The translations under genes and the position numbers were made by a program. 64,000 nucleotides of DNA. It comes from Streptomyces tanashiensis (lineage in GTDB: Bacteria > Actinomycetota > Actinomycetes > Streptomycetales > Streptomycetaceae). A model generated the notes under the pieces. It was not told the origin of the DNA and did no database searches. It was given only the letters and a program-made list of their open reading frames with translations. Below, piece after piece: positions 40,378-47,721 of the stretch (position 1 is its first letter; the number at the start of each line of letters is the position of its first letter). The stretch covers positions 62,001-126,000 of the forward strand of contig NZ_BMRZ01000001.1 of the NCBI RefSeq assembly GCF_014648895.1, written 5' to 3'.

Positions 40378-40941
40378 ATGACTACGGAAACCACCGACGC
40401 GGAGTGCCTGGCTCTCACGCGCAATCTGCGCCGTCGCGGCGCGATCGTCCTCGCCGTCTTCGCCCTCGTCTGGGCCTTCGCCGGCGGTTCGGGGATAGCG
40501 GCGGTACCGGTTTCGGTCACCGTCGGCGTCGTCGCGGCGGCCGTGACGGCCGGCGCGGTGGTCCTCGCGTTCCGGGGCACCGCGGGTCCCGTGACCCGTC
40601 TGGTGCGGCTGCCGGAGAAGTGGAACCGGGGGGTCGGCCTGGTCAACGCGGCCGAGCTGGTGGCGATCTTCGCGGTGATCGCCGCGTCGAACGCCTCGGG
40701 GCACCCGGAGTTCATCCCGGTCGGGATCTGCCTGGTGGTGGGCCTGCACTTCTTCCCGCTGGCCCGCCTCTTCGACCAGGGACAGTACAAGTGGACCGCG
40801 ATCTTCCTGACGGCGGTCGCGCTGGTGGGGCTCGCCGTCCTGGCGGCCGGCACCACGGCGGAGACCATCCGCACGGTGGTGGGCCTGGGCGCGGCGCTCG
40901 TGCTCTGGGCCTCGTCGTTCCACGTCGCCCTGCGCGGCTGA
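40378..40941 (+). CDS. Small integral membrane protein, unknown function
   Basis: A 187-residue hydrophobic protein with about six predicted membrane segments (roughly 20-40, 43-66, 88-108, 113-130, 138-160, 164-184) and short loops; I recognise no family with certainty. It lies alone on the plus strand, between the LanB operon start and the precursor genes, enclosed by RiPP genes on both sides, so it could help in immunity or export of the product. It could equally be a bystander. A convergent terminator separates it from the precursors. Confidence 0.8.
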   Translation: MTTETTDAECLALTRNLRRRGAIVLAVFALVWAFAGGSGIAAVPVSVTVGVVAAAVTAGAVVLAFRGTAGPVTRLVRLPEKWNRGVGLVNAAELVAIFAVIAASNASGHPEFIPVGICLVVGLHFFPLARLFDQGQYKWTAIFLTAVALVGLAVLAAGTTAETIRTVVGLGAALVLWASSFHVALRG

Positions 40942-40962
40942 CGCCCCCCGCACACTCCCGAA

Positions 40963-41018
40963 ACGCACGCGAGGATGCGCCACCCGGCCTGAGCCGGGCG
41001 GTCGCATCCTTCGTGCGT
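40963..41018. terminator. Strong convergent terminator between membrane protein and precursor genes
   Basis: A long interrupted stem: acgcacg, aggatgcg and the ccacccggc arm pair with their complements at the other side (cgtgcgt, cgcatcct, gccgggcgg) around a CTGA loop. It lies 22 bases past the plus-strand stop and 26 bases from the stop of the minus-strand precursor. Confidence 0.85.
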
Positions 41019-41043
41019 CGTGCGTTCAGCCTCGGTTACTCGG

Positions 41044-41214
41044 TCAGCAGGCCGAGCAGGTGGAGGACGAGGACGACGAGGTGCCGATCGAGCCGCTGGA
41101 GGCACCCATCTCCGGGAGGGCGACACCCTGGGCGACCTCGAGGGTCTCCAGCTCGTCGACGTTGAAGTCGTCGAACGCCTTGTCGTCGCCGTTCTTGATG
41201 TCGTCGATGCTCAT
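41044..41214 (-). CDS. RiPP precursor peptide, copy A
   Basis: A 56-residue precursor for an azole-type/thiopeptide RiPP, identical in protein sequence to copy B although the DNA differs at a few silent positions. The 38-residue leader is acidic (MSIDDIKNGDDKAFDD at the start, then ETLEVAQGVALPEMGA). The likely core is SSGSIGTSSSSSSTCSAC, cut after GA as in thiopeptide leaders ending EVGA-S. The core is rich in Ser with Cys only at 15 and 18. gaaagga precedes the ATG. It lies second on the precursor transcript, followed by a strong terminator. Confidence 0.93.
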   Translation of the reverse strand: MSIDDIKNGDDKAFDDFNVDELETLEVAQGVALPEMGASSGSIGTSSSSSSTCSAC

Positions 41215-41250
41215 GCTGCGATTCCTTTCAGCGTTTCGGTCGGGGGAGGT

Positions 41251-41421
41251 TCAGCAGGCGGAGCAGGTGGAGGACGAGGAGGACGAGGTGCCGATCGAGC
41301 CGCTGGAGGCACCCATCTCCGGGAGGGCCACGCCCTGGGCGACCTCGAGGGTCTCCAGCTCGTCGACGTTGAAGTCGTCGAACGCCTTGTCGTCGCCGTT
41401 CTTGATGTCGTCGATGCTCAT
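41251..41421 (-). CDS. RiPP precursor peptide, copy B
   Basis: A 56-residue precursor identical in sequence to copy A, encoded 36 bases upstream of it on the same strand. Each copy has its own gaaagga ribosome site, so both are probably translated. The leader/core division proposed is PEMGA then SSGSIGTSSSSSSTCSAC. All six central Ser plus Thr7 and Thr14 are candidate oxazole or dehydroamino acid positions, and Cys15 and Cys18 are candidate thiazoles. Multiple identical precursors are known in thiopeptide clusters such as thiocillin. Confidence 0.93.
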   Translation of the reverse strand: MSIDDIKNGDDKAFDDFNVDELETLEVAQGVALPEMGASSGSIGTSSSSSSTCSAC

Positions 41422-41520
41422 GTGAATTCCTTTCGGATTTCTTCTCGGCAACCGTTCGGCTGCATCACCAATAATGCTGACCGGCCACCCGGTGCACCAG
41501 CCTTTCCAAGCACGGCCTGA

Positions 41521-41542
41521 CGTTTATCACGCCCGGAATAAC
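41521..41542 (-). promoter_or_regulatory. Shared operator-like motif, site 3 (precursor genes)
   Basis: On the minus strand this reads GTTATTCCGGGCGTGATAAACG. It keeps GTYA and GCGTGAY in the same spacing as the two other sites (12 of 22 positions match site 1) and lies 99 bases before the start of precursor B. The same bases form a short hairpin (acgcccg/cgggcgt), which could alternatively terminate the upstream dehydrogenase transcript. Confidence 0.45.
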
Positions 41543-41561
41543 GGGCGTCATGCCGAAAGCC

Positions 41562-43247
41562 TCAGGGATTCTCGGGAAGGGACCACTCGGGGCTGTTGAG
41601 CATCCGCCAGCCCTCCCCCGGCTCACCTGCGACGGAGTCGTCGGGGCGCCGGCTGCCGAGCAGGAAGTCGCCCACCGAGGACTCCTGGAGGTAGTCCAGG
41701 CCGAGCACACGGGCGGACATGTCGGCGTCGCCGTTGCCCAGGGCGCAGGGGGCCAGGCCGAGGGCCGTCGCGACCAGGTACATCGTCTGGTAGAGCACGC
41801 CGGTGTGCCGGAGCGTGGTCGCGTACGCGATGGCCCGGTACTTCCACGACATGCGCTGGAAGCGGGCCGTGACGGTGACGAGCACGTCGGGGCGGGCCTC
41901 CATGCCGGTGGCCCGCGAGGCCACGTGGAAGAGGGACTCCCGGTCGGCCTCCTCGTCGTTGCGCAGGATCAGCCGGTGGCCGACGGGGTCGTAGTAGTAG
42001 ATGCCGGGCTCCAGGCCCGCGCAGCGCCGCACGGTGACGTACAGCTCCAGTTCGTAGCCCTGGCCGCCGCTCGGGTACGGACGCGAGACCACCTCGTCGC
42101 GCGTGCCGCCCGGCTCGGGGGTGTAGTGGGCGCGGACCCGGGCGACCCGGTAGAGGAGCTCACCGAGCTGGCGCGCGGTCATCTCCTTCTCGCCGTACCC
42201 CCGGATGGAGCGCCGGGTCTCGATCGCGGTGGTGAGGGACGGGTCGCGCTCCGCGATCTCCTCCCGGGTCGGCCGGTACAGGGGCACGAAGGGGCCCTCG
42301 GGCACCGGCTTCACCGCCGGCCGCGGCTCGATCGCGCCCCGGTGCGGATAGACGGCGCCGAAGACGTCGTCGTACCGGCCGGAGCGGATCCGCGAGTGGA
42401 ACAGCAGGTCGTGGAAGTCCCACTGCCGCAGGACCGGTTCGGCGTCGGAGGCGAAGGCGCCCTCCTCGTCGGCGAGTTCGGCGAAGCCGGCGCCGACGAG
42501 GTGGCCGAGGACGTCGGCGGTGGAGGCGGCGTCGAGGCCCGCGTCCGCGCCGAGCCGCGCGGGGGTGCCGGGCGCGCCGAGGGCGGCGGCCAGGGTCCGG
42601 GCGGCGGTGTCGGTGAGCACCGCGCGGTACTTCACGAGCGGCGACTCCAGGACGAGGGCACCGTCGCGGCTGCGGCAGAAGGCGAAGCGGGAGAGGCGTA
42701 CGGTCGCGTCGGAGCCGACCGCGACGGGCCGGTACTCCGCGTCGCGGGCCACCGGCTCCAGGCGCAGCAGCATCCGCCGCGCGCCGCCCTCCGGGGCCCG
42801 GCCGCCCCGGGCGAGGACGGCGTGGGCGACCAGGTGCCGGGCCCGGCCGAGGATCCGCTCGACGTGGACGCGTTCGGCGGGGAGCAGCCCCTCGTACAAC
42901 TCCTCGGTGGGCAGCGGTCCTTCGGCGAGGCGCCGCAGGGCGGTGCGGACGCCGCCCCGGACCGGCCGGACGGCGAGCGAGGTCGCGGGCCCGGCGAGGG
43001 TGGCGGCGTCGCCGTCGTCGGCGAAGAGCACCCGGACACCGGCGGTGAACACCGGGACGGCGGGCGCGGGTTCGCCCGCGGCGGGCGGGGTGGACCCGGC
43101 TCCGCCGGCCACCGGCGCGGCGGGCGTCGCGGCCCCGGGTCCGGCGACCACCGGCGGGGTGGTCTCCGGTGCGGGCCCCCGTGCGCCGGCCGTCGGCGGG
43201 GTGGTCTCCGGTGCGGTGGGGTCTGCGTGGGTCTGTGTGGTCTGCAC
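41562..43247 (-). CDS. SagB/ThcOx-type azoline dehydrogenase, second of two
   Basis: A 561-residue FMN-dependent dehydrogenase. The N-terminal 65 residues are a Pro/Thr/Ala-rich low-complexity segment. A variable domain follows, and the SagB nitroreductase-like domain spans about 343-560: TAIETRRSIRGYGEKEMTARQLGELLYR, YPSGGQGYELELYVTVRRCAGLEPGIYYYDP, and LRHTGVLYQTMYLVATALGLAPCALGNGDAD, the classic signature. I chose GTG 43247, which has GGAGG six bases upstream. It lies ahead of the precursor genes on the same strand and divergent from the oxidase operon. Confidence 0.9.
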   Translation of the reverse strand: MQTTQTHADPTAPETTPPTAGARGPAPETTPPVVAGPGAATPAAPVAGGAGSTPPAAGEPAPAVPVFTAGVRVLFADDGDAATLAGPATSLAVRPVRGGVRTALRRLAEGPLPTEELYEGLLPAERVHVERILGRARHLVAHAVLARGGRAPEGGARRMLLRLEPVARDAEYRPVAVGSDATVRLSRFAFCRSRDGALVLESPLVKYRAVLTDTAARTLAAALGAPGTPARLGADAGLDAASTADVLGHLVGAGFAELADEEGAFASDAEPVLRQWDFHDLLFHSRIRSGRYDDVFGAVYPHRGAIEPRPAVKPVPEGPFVPLYRPTREEIAERDPSLTTAIETRRSIRGYGEKEMTARQLGELLYRVARVRAHYTPEPGGTRDEVVSRPYPSGGQGYELELYVTVRRCAGLEPGIYYYDPVGHRLILRNDEEADRESLFHVASRATGMEARPDVLVTVTARFQRMSWKYRAIAYATTLRHTGVLYQTMYLVATALGLAPCALGNGDADMSARVLGLDYLQESSVGDFLLGSRRPDDSVAGEPGEGWRMLNSPEWSLPENP

Positions 43248-43627
43248 GGGGCCTCCGTGGGCGCGTGGACGAGGGTCCGGCGCCGGGGGCCGAGCGGCCC
43301 TGGCGCCGGCGGACGGGACGGCGCCGCCCGCAGGGCAGACGCCGGGCAACACTCTCGCGCCGGGAATTCACCCCCGGTCCCGCGCCACCGGAATCGGTGA
43401 CATTTCCCGGGCGGTCCGTGACGGGGAGCATTCCGCGCCGTGACGCCCGTCATCCCGGAGGGCCCCATTCCCGTGTCCACCGGCGGAAATGACCGAGGTC
43501 ATCGATCGCGTGACACATGCAAGCACCGGGGCGAACTCCCTCGGAGTTCCACCCGTTCGCGCCCATGCTCGGAGAGCGAATCGACAGACCTTTCGCTCCC
43601 GGAAAACCGTCACGTAAGGAATCCGCT
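43248..43627. promoter_or_regulatory. Divergent control region between the SagB gene and the oxidase/AHBA operon
   Basis: A 380-base gene-free region serving both divergent transcripts. It holds operator-like site 2 at 43498-43519 and, just before it, a short palindrome atgaccgaggtcat (43489-43502). A further partial likeness, cggtgacattt near 43392-43402, is too weak to call. The ribosome site for the oxidase gene (aagga) lies at about 43616. No clear -10/-35 pair was identified. Confidence 0.55.
43498..43519 (+). promoter_or_regulatory. Shared operator-like motif, site 2 (oxidase/AHBA operon)
   Basis: The plus strand reads GTCATCGATCGCGTGACACATG, 18 of 22 identical to the site ahead of the LanB operon, with a 12-base perfect block GCGTGACACATG. 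It ends 108 bases before the GTG start of the multicopper oxidase gene. Confidence 0.65.
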
Positions 43628-45088
43628 GTGTTCTCTCGCCGCCATGCGATACGACTCGGACTCACCGCCGGTGCCGTCGGCGCTGTCGGCGCGGCCGGCG
43701 GGGTCTTCCAGGGCCTCACCTCGGGCACCCCGGCCGTGGCCGCCGAGCCTCCGGCCGGACCGCCCGCGGTCACCCCGTTCACCGTGCCGCTGCCGCGGCC
43801 GCGGGTCCTCGCCCCGTACCGGCGGACCCGGTCGGCCGACTACTACGCGGTCACCATGCGCAGGGCGAGGGTGGAGATCCTGCCCGGCCTGAAGACCGAG
43901 GTCCTGACGTACAACGGCACCTTCCCCGGCCCCACCATCCGGGCCCGCAGCGGCCGCACCGCCGTCGTCCGGCAGATCAACGGGCTGTCCATGCCGACCT
44001 CGGTGCACCTGCACGGCGGGGCCAACCCGCAGGAGCAGGACGGCGGGATGATGGACGTGATCCAGCCGGGGGCCGCGAGGACGTACGTCTACGCCAACCG
44101 GCAGGTGGGCGCCACCCTGTGGACGCACGACCACGCCCACCACATGGAGTCCGAGCACGTCTACCGGGGCCTCTCCGGGCTCTACCTCCTCGGCGACGAG
44201 GCCGAGGACGCGCTCGGGCTGCCCTCGGGGCCGTACGAGGTGCCGCTGATCCTGCGGGACGCGCACTTCGACGCGGACGGCCAGATGGTCTACACGATGG
44301 ACGACGCCCTCAACCGCACGACCATCCTGGTCAACGGGGCCCCGTGGCCGCACCTGAAGGTGAAGGCGCGCAAGTACCGCTTCCGGATGGTCAACTCCTG
44401 CAATCTGCGGATCTTCGTGATGGCGCTCTCCGACGGCAGCCCCATCGTCCACATCGGCTCGGACGGCGGGCTGCTCCCGGCGCCGGCGCCCTCGCCGGTG
44501 ATCGTCCTCTCCCCCGGCGAGCGCGCCGACTTCGTCATCGACTTCTCCCGGTACGCGCCGGGCACCCAGGTCACCCTGTCGAACATGCTGGGTCCCGGGC
44601 CGACCGAGCTCGTCGGGCAGATCATGCGCTTCGACGTCGAGGAGAAGGTGGACGACCCGAGCCGGGTGCCGGACGTCCTCACCACCCTCCCGGCGCTGCC
44701 CACGCCGACCGTCGAGCGCTCCTTCGAGCTGCGGATGGACGAGCCGGGCACGGGCCACCAGGCGTACATCAACGAGAAGACCTTCGACCACGACCGGATC
44801 GACACCGAGATCGCGTGGGGCTCCACGGAGGTGTGGACGGTCAAGAACACCAGCACGACCGTCCCGCACAACTTCCACACGCACCTGGTGCAGTTCCGCA
44901 TTCTCGAGAGGGACGGAATGCCGGTCTATCCCGCGGAGGCGGGACTCAAGGACACGGTGCTCCTCTTCCCGGGACAGACCGCGAAACTCCAGCTGACCTT
45001 CGACACGCACCGCGGGGTCTTCCCCTATCACTGCCACATGATCGACCACAGCGCCATGGGAATGATGGCGCAGATGCGCATCGCCTGA
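43628..45088 (+). CDS. Tat-exported multicopper oxidase (CotA/bilirubin oxidase/phenoxazinone synthase-like)
   Basis: A 486-residue multicopper oxidase, first gene of the plus-strand operon. The N terminus is a Tat signal (FSRRHAIRLGLTAGAVGAVGAAGG), so the enzyme should act outside the membrane. Copper ligands are complete: HLHGG (about 126), WTHDHAHHME (about 164), PHNFHTHL (about 413), and HCHMIDHSAMGMM (about 468). Related oxidases oxidise o-aminophenols to phenoxazinones, and the operon is predicted to make an o-aminophenol (3,4-AHBA), so that is the first candidate substrate. GTG 43628 has aagga upstream. Confidence 0.9.
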   Translation: MFSRRHAIRLGLTAGAVGAVGAAGGVFQGLTSGTPAVAAEPPAGPPAVTPFTVPLPRPRVLAPYRRTRSADYYAVTMRRARVEILPGLKTEVLTYNGTFPGPTIRARSGRTAVVRQINGLSMPTSVHLHGGANPQEQDGGMMDVIQPGAARTYVYANRQVGATLWTHDHAHHMESEHVYRGLSGLYLLGDEAEDALGLPSGPYEVPLILRDAHFDADGQMVYTMDDALNRTTILVNGAPWPHLKVKARKYRFRMVNSCNLRIFVMALSDGSPIVHIGSDGGLLPAPAPSPVIVLSPGERADFVIDFSRYAPGTQVTLSNMLGPGPTELVGQIMRFDVEEKVDDPSRVPDVLTTLPALPTPTVERSFELRMDEPGTGHQAYINEKTFDHDRIDTEIAWGSTEVWTVKNTSTTVPHNFHTHLVQFRILERDGMPVYPAEAGLKDTVLLFPGQTAKLQLTFDTHRGVFPYHCHMIDHSAMGMMAQMRIA

Positions 45089-45130
45089 CCCTTCCCCTGA
45101 TTTTCCCGCCTCTTTCGGAAAGGAGGAACG

Positions 45131-46795
45131 ATGTACGTACGCCGCATTCTCGACGCCCTCGGGAAGGACCCGGGGCGCGTGGTGATCGACCACGCCGACG
45201 AGGCCGTCACGGCCGGCCGGCTCGCCGGCTCCGTGCGGGCCGCGACCGCCCTGCTGCACTCCCGCGGCGTCCGCCCCGGCACCACCGTCGCCGTGCTGAC
45301 CGGCCCGAACCGGCCGTCGATGCTCGCCGCGCGGTACGCCGTCCATCTCCTGGGCGCCACCTCCGTGTACGTACGGTCGATGAACCCCCGCACGGACACG
45401 GAGACCTTCTCCGTCGCCACCCAGGCGCGGCTCCTGGAGGACCTCCGGGTGTCGGTGCTGCTCGTCGACGACGAGAGCGCCGAGCGCGGTGAGTGGCTCA
45501 CCCGCCGCGTACCGGAGGTGACCCCGCTGACCATCCCCTGGGGGGCGGCGGCCGAACCCCCCGGGCCGCTGCCGGCGCGGCTGCCCGAGCCGCGCCCGGA
45601 GGACCTCGCGACCGTCGAGTTCACCAGCGGGAGCACCGGCCGGCCGAAGATGGTCGCCCAGCGGAACGACACACGTGAGGAGCTCGTCCGCCGCCTCGCC
45701 CATGGCCTCGATCCCCGGGGACCCGCGACGCTGCTGTCCGTCACGCCGATCAGCCACACGACCGCGCCGATGGCCGACGCGGTCCTCGCGAGCGGCGGAC
45801 GGGTCGTCCTGCACGACGAGTTCGACGCGGGCGATGTCCTCGATGCCTTCGAGCGCCACGGGGTCACCGACGTCTACCTCGCCGTACCGCACCTCTACCG
45901 GCTCCTGGACCACCCGGCCGCCCCGCTCACCGATCTGTCCTCGCTGCGCCGCATCACCTACAGCGGCACCCCGGCGGCGCCGGCGCGGGTGGCCAGGGCC
46001 GTCGAGCTCTTCGGCGACGTGCTCATCCAGGTGTACGGGACGACGGAGGCGGGCGGCATCAGCAGCCTCAACCCGCTGGACCACCGCGAGCCCGAGCTGC
46101 TCGGCTCGGCGGGCCGCCCGTTCCCCTGGGTGCGGGTGGAGATCCGCGGCCCCGGCGGCGGACCGCAGGTGGAGCGGGGGGTGACGGGCGAGATCTGGAT
46201 CAGCTCGCCCACCGTCACGGCCGGCTACATCGGCGACGAGGAACGCACCGGGACGGTCTTCCGCGACGGCTGGCTGTGCACCGGCGACCTGGGACACCGG
46301 GACCGGTACGGCTACCTCCGGCTGGACGGCCGGATCGGCGACGTGATCAAGCACGGCGGTCTCAAGCTGGATCCGGCGGCCATCGAGGAGGCGCTGATGC
46401 GCCATCCGCAGGTGCGCCAGGCCACGGTGTTCGGGGTCCGCGACCGCGACTGGGTGGAGCAGGTGCACGCGGCCGTCGAGCTGTACTCGGGGGCCGGGCA
46501 CACCTCCTGCGACCTGCGGGGATACGTGGCCGCCGCGCTGACCCCGGAACACACGCCGGTACGGGTCTCGGTCTGGCCGCGGCTGCCGCTCACACCCTCG
46601 GGCAAACCGGACCGCGCCTATCTGCGCTCCGTCTCGCCGCCGGACCCCACCGCCGATCCCGCCGGCGTCGGAGCCGGCGGGCCGGCCCCCAGCTCCCCGC
46701 GCGGAGCCACCGCGCGGGCCGACCCCGTCCGCGCGCGCGGACCGGGTCACCAGCCCGATCACGCCTCCTCGCGAACCAGAAAGGGCGTTCCATGA
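45131..46795 (+). CDS. AMP-dependent acyl ligase/synthetase (ANL superfamily)
   Basis: A 554-residue adenylating enzyme. Core motifs are present: EFTSGSTGRPKMVAQ (A3), YGTTEAGG (A5), DGWLCTGDLGHRDRYGYLRLDGRIGDVIKHGG (A7-A8) and the catalytic lysine in LPLTPSGKPDRAYL (A10). The C-terminal 50 residues are a Pro/Ala-rich tail. No carrier-protein domain is attached. Its place between the oxidase and the GriI/GriH-like genes suggests it activates 3,4-AHBA or another aryl acid for amide or ester formation; this is inference. GGAGG precedes the ATG. Confidence 0.88.
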   Translation: MYVRRILDALGKDPGRVVIDHADEAVTAGRLAGSVRAATALLHSRGVRPGTTVAVLTGPNRPSMLAARYAVHLLGATSVYVRSMNPRTDTETFSVATQARLLEDLRVSVLLVDDESAERGEWLTRRVPEVTPLTIPWGAAAEPPGPLPARLPEPRPEDLATVEFTSGSTGRPKMVAQRNDTREELVRRLAHGLDPRGPATLLSVTPISHTTAPMADAVLASGGRVVLHDEFDAGDVLDAFERHGVTDVYLAVPHLYRLLDHPAAPLTDLSSLRRITYSGTPAAPARVARAVELFGDVLIQVYGTTEAGGISSLNPLDHREPELLGSAGRPFPWVRVEIRGPGGGPQVERGVTGEIWISSPTVTAGYIGDEERTGTVFRDGWLCTGDLGHRDRYGYLRLDGRIGDVIKHGGLKLDPAAIEEALMRHPQVRQATVFGVRDRDWVEQVHAAVELYSGAGHTSCDLRGYVAAALTPEHTPVRVSVWPRLPLTPSGKPDRAYLRSVSPPDPTADPAGVGAGGPAPSSPRGATARADPVRARGPGHQPDHASSRTRKGVP

Positions 46796-47721
46796 CCGGT
46801 TTCGGCCACTTCGCCCGGTCGCTGCGGCTACGGCGGCTCTACCGCCACAGCACGGCCGGCCTGATGATCACCCCTCTCGACCACTCGATCCACGACGGTC
46901 CGGTGGTGCCCAAGGGCACGACGCTCGACCAGCTCGCCGCCAAGATCGCCGCCGGCGGCTCGGACGCCGTCGTCGTGCACAAGGGCAGCGTGCGCCACAT
47001 CAGCCCGGAGCGGTTCGCCGCGATGTCGCTGATCATCCACCTCAACGCGAGCACCAGCCAGGCGCTCGACCCCAACGCCAAGTACGTCGTCGCCGGCGTC
47101 GAGGAGGCCCTGCGCCTCGGCGCGGACGCGGTCAGCGTCCACGTCAACCTCGGCTCCGACGACGAGCGGCAGCAGATCGGCGACCTCGGGAGGATCGCCG
47201 ACGCCTGCGACCGCTGGAACCTGCCGCTGCTCGCCATGGTGTACCCGCGCGGGCCGCGGATCAGCGACCCGCGGGACCCGGCGGTCGTCGCGCACGCCGT
47301 GACGATCGCCGCCGACCTGGGCGCGGACCTGGTCAAGACCGTCTTCCTCGGATCCACCGCGGAGATGCTCGACCTGACCGCGGCCTGCCCCGTACCGGTC
47401 CTCGTCGCGGGCGGGCCCGCCCTCGACAAGGAGGAGGACGTCCTGGCGTACGTCCGGGACGCCATCGCCGGCGGGGCGGGCGGGGTGGCCATGGGCCGCA
47501 ACATCTTCCAGGCCAAGGACCCGCGCGCCCTCGCGGCCAAGGTCGCCCGGATCGTGCACCACTTCCCCGAACAGCACTTCGCCGGCGCCCCGTTCGGCGA
47601 TCCGGACCAGGGGCCGGTGCACAGCGAACGTCTCACCCCCGATCACCTCGACGACTCATCTCTCGACAACCACCTGACAGGAGGTCCGCATCATGACGGA
47701 CGCCAAACTGTGCTGGCTTGA
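46792..47721 (+). CDS. GriI-like aldolase (2-amino-3,7-dideoxy-D-threo-hept-6-ulosonate synthase family)
   Basis: A 309-residue DeoC/FbaB-type class I aldolase. It has ITPLDHSIHDGPV near the N terminus, a Schiff-base lysine in GADLVKTVFLGS, and phosphate-site glycines in VLVAGGPALDKEE and GAGGVAMGRNIFQ. In grixazone biosynthesis GriI joins aspartate semialdehyde with dihydroxyacetone phosphate as the first step to 3,4-AHBA. Pairing with the next gene supports the same role here. The ATG overlaps the ligase stop as ATGA, and the last 29 bases overlap the next gene. Confidence 0.9.
   Translation: MTGFGHFARSLRLRRLYRHSTAGLMITPLDHSIHDGPVVPKGTTLDQLAAKIAAGGSDAVVVHKGSVRHISPERFAAMSLIIHLNASTSQALDPNAKYVVAGVEEALRLGADAVSVHVNLGSDDERQQIGDLGRIADACDRWNLPLLAMVYPRGPRISDPRDPAVVAHAVTIAADLGADLVKTVFLGSTAEMLDLTAACPVPVLVAGGPALDKEEDVLAYVRDAIAGGAGGVAMGRNIFQAKDPRALAAKVARIVHHFPEQHFAGAPFGDPDQGPVHSERLTPDHLDDSSLDNHLTGGPHHDGRQTVLA

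Noticed and set aside
41529..41548. Hairpin acgcccg...cgggcgt read as a plain terminator of the second SagB gene
   Set aside because: The stem is only seven pairs and coincides with shared motif site 3 at the proper distance from the precursor start; the operator reading is preferred, though both could be true.
43380..43403. ccaccggaatcggtgac as a further operator for the second SagB gene
   Set aside because: Spacing between half-sites differs by one base and the following bases do not match; it may be chance.
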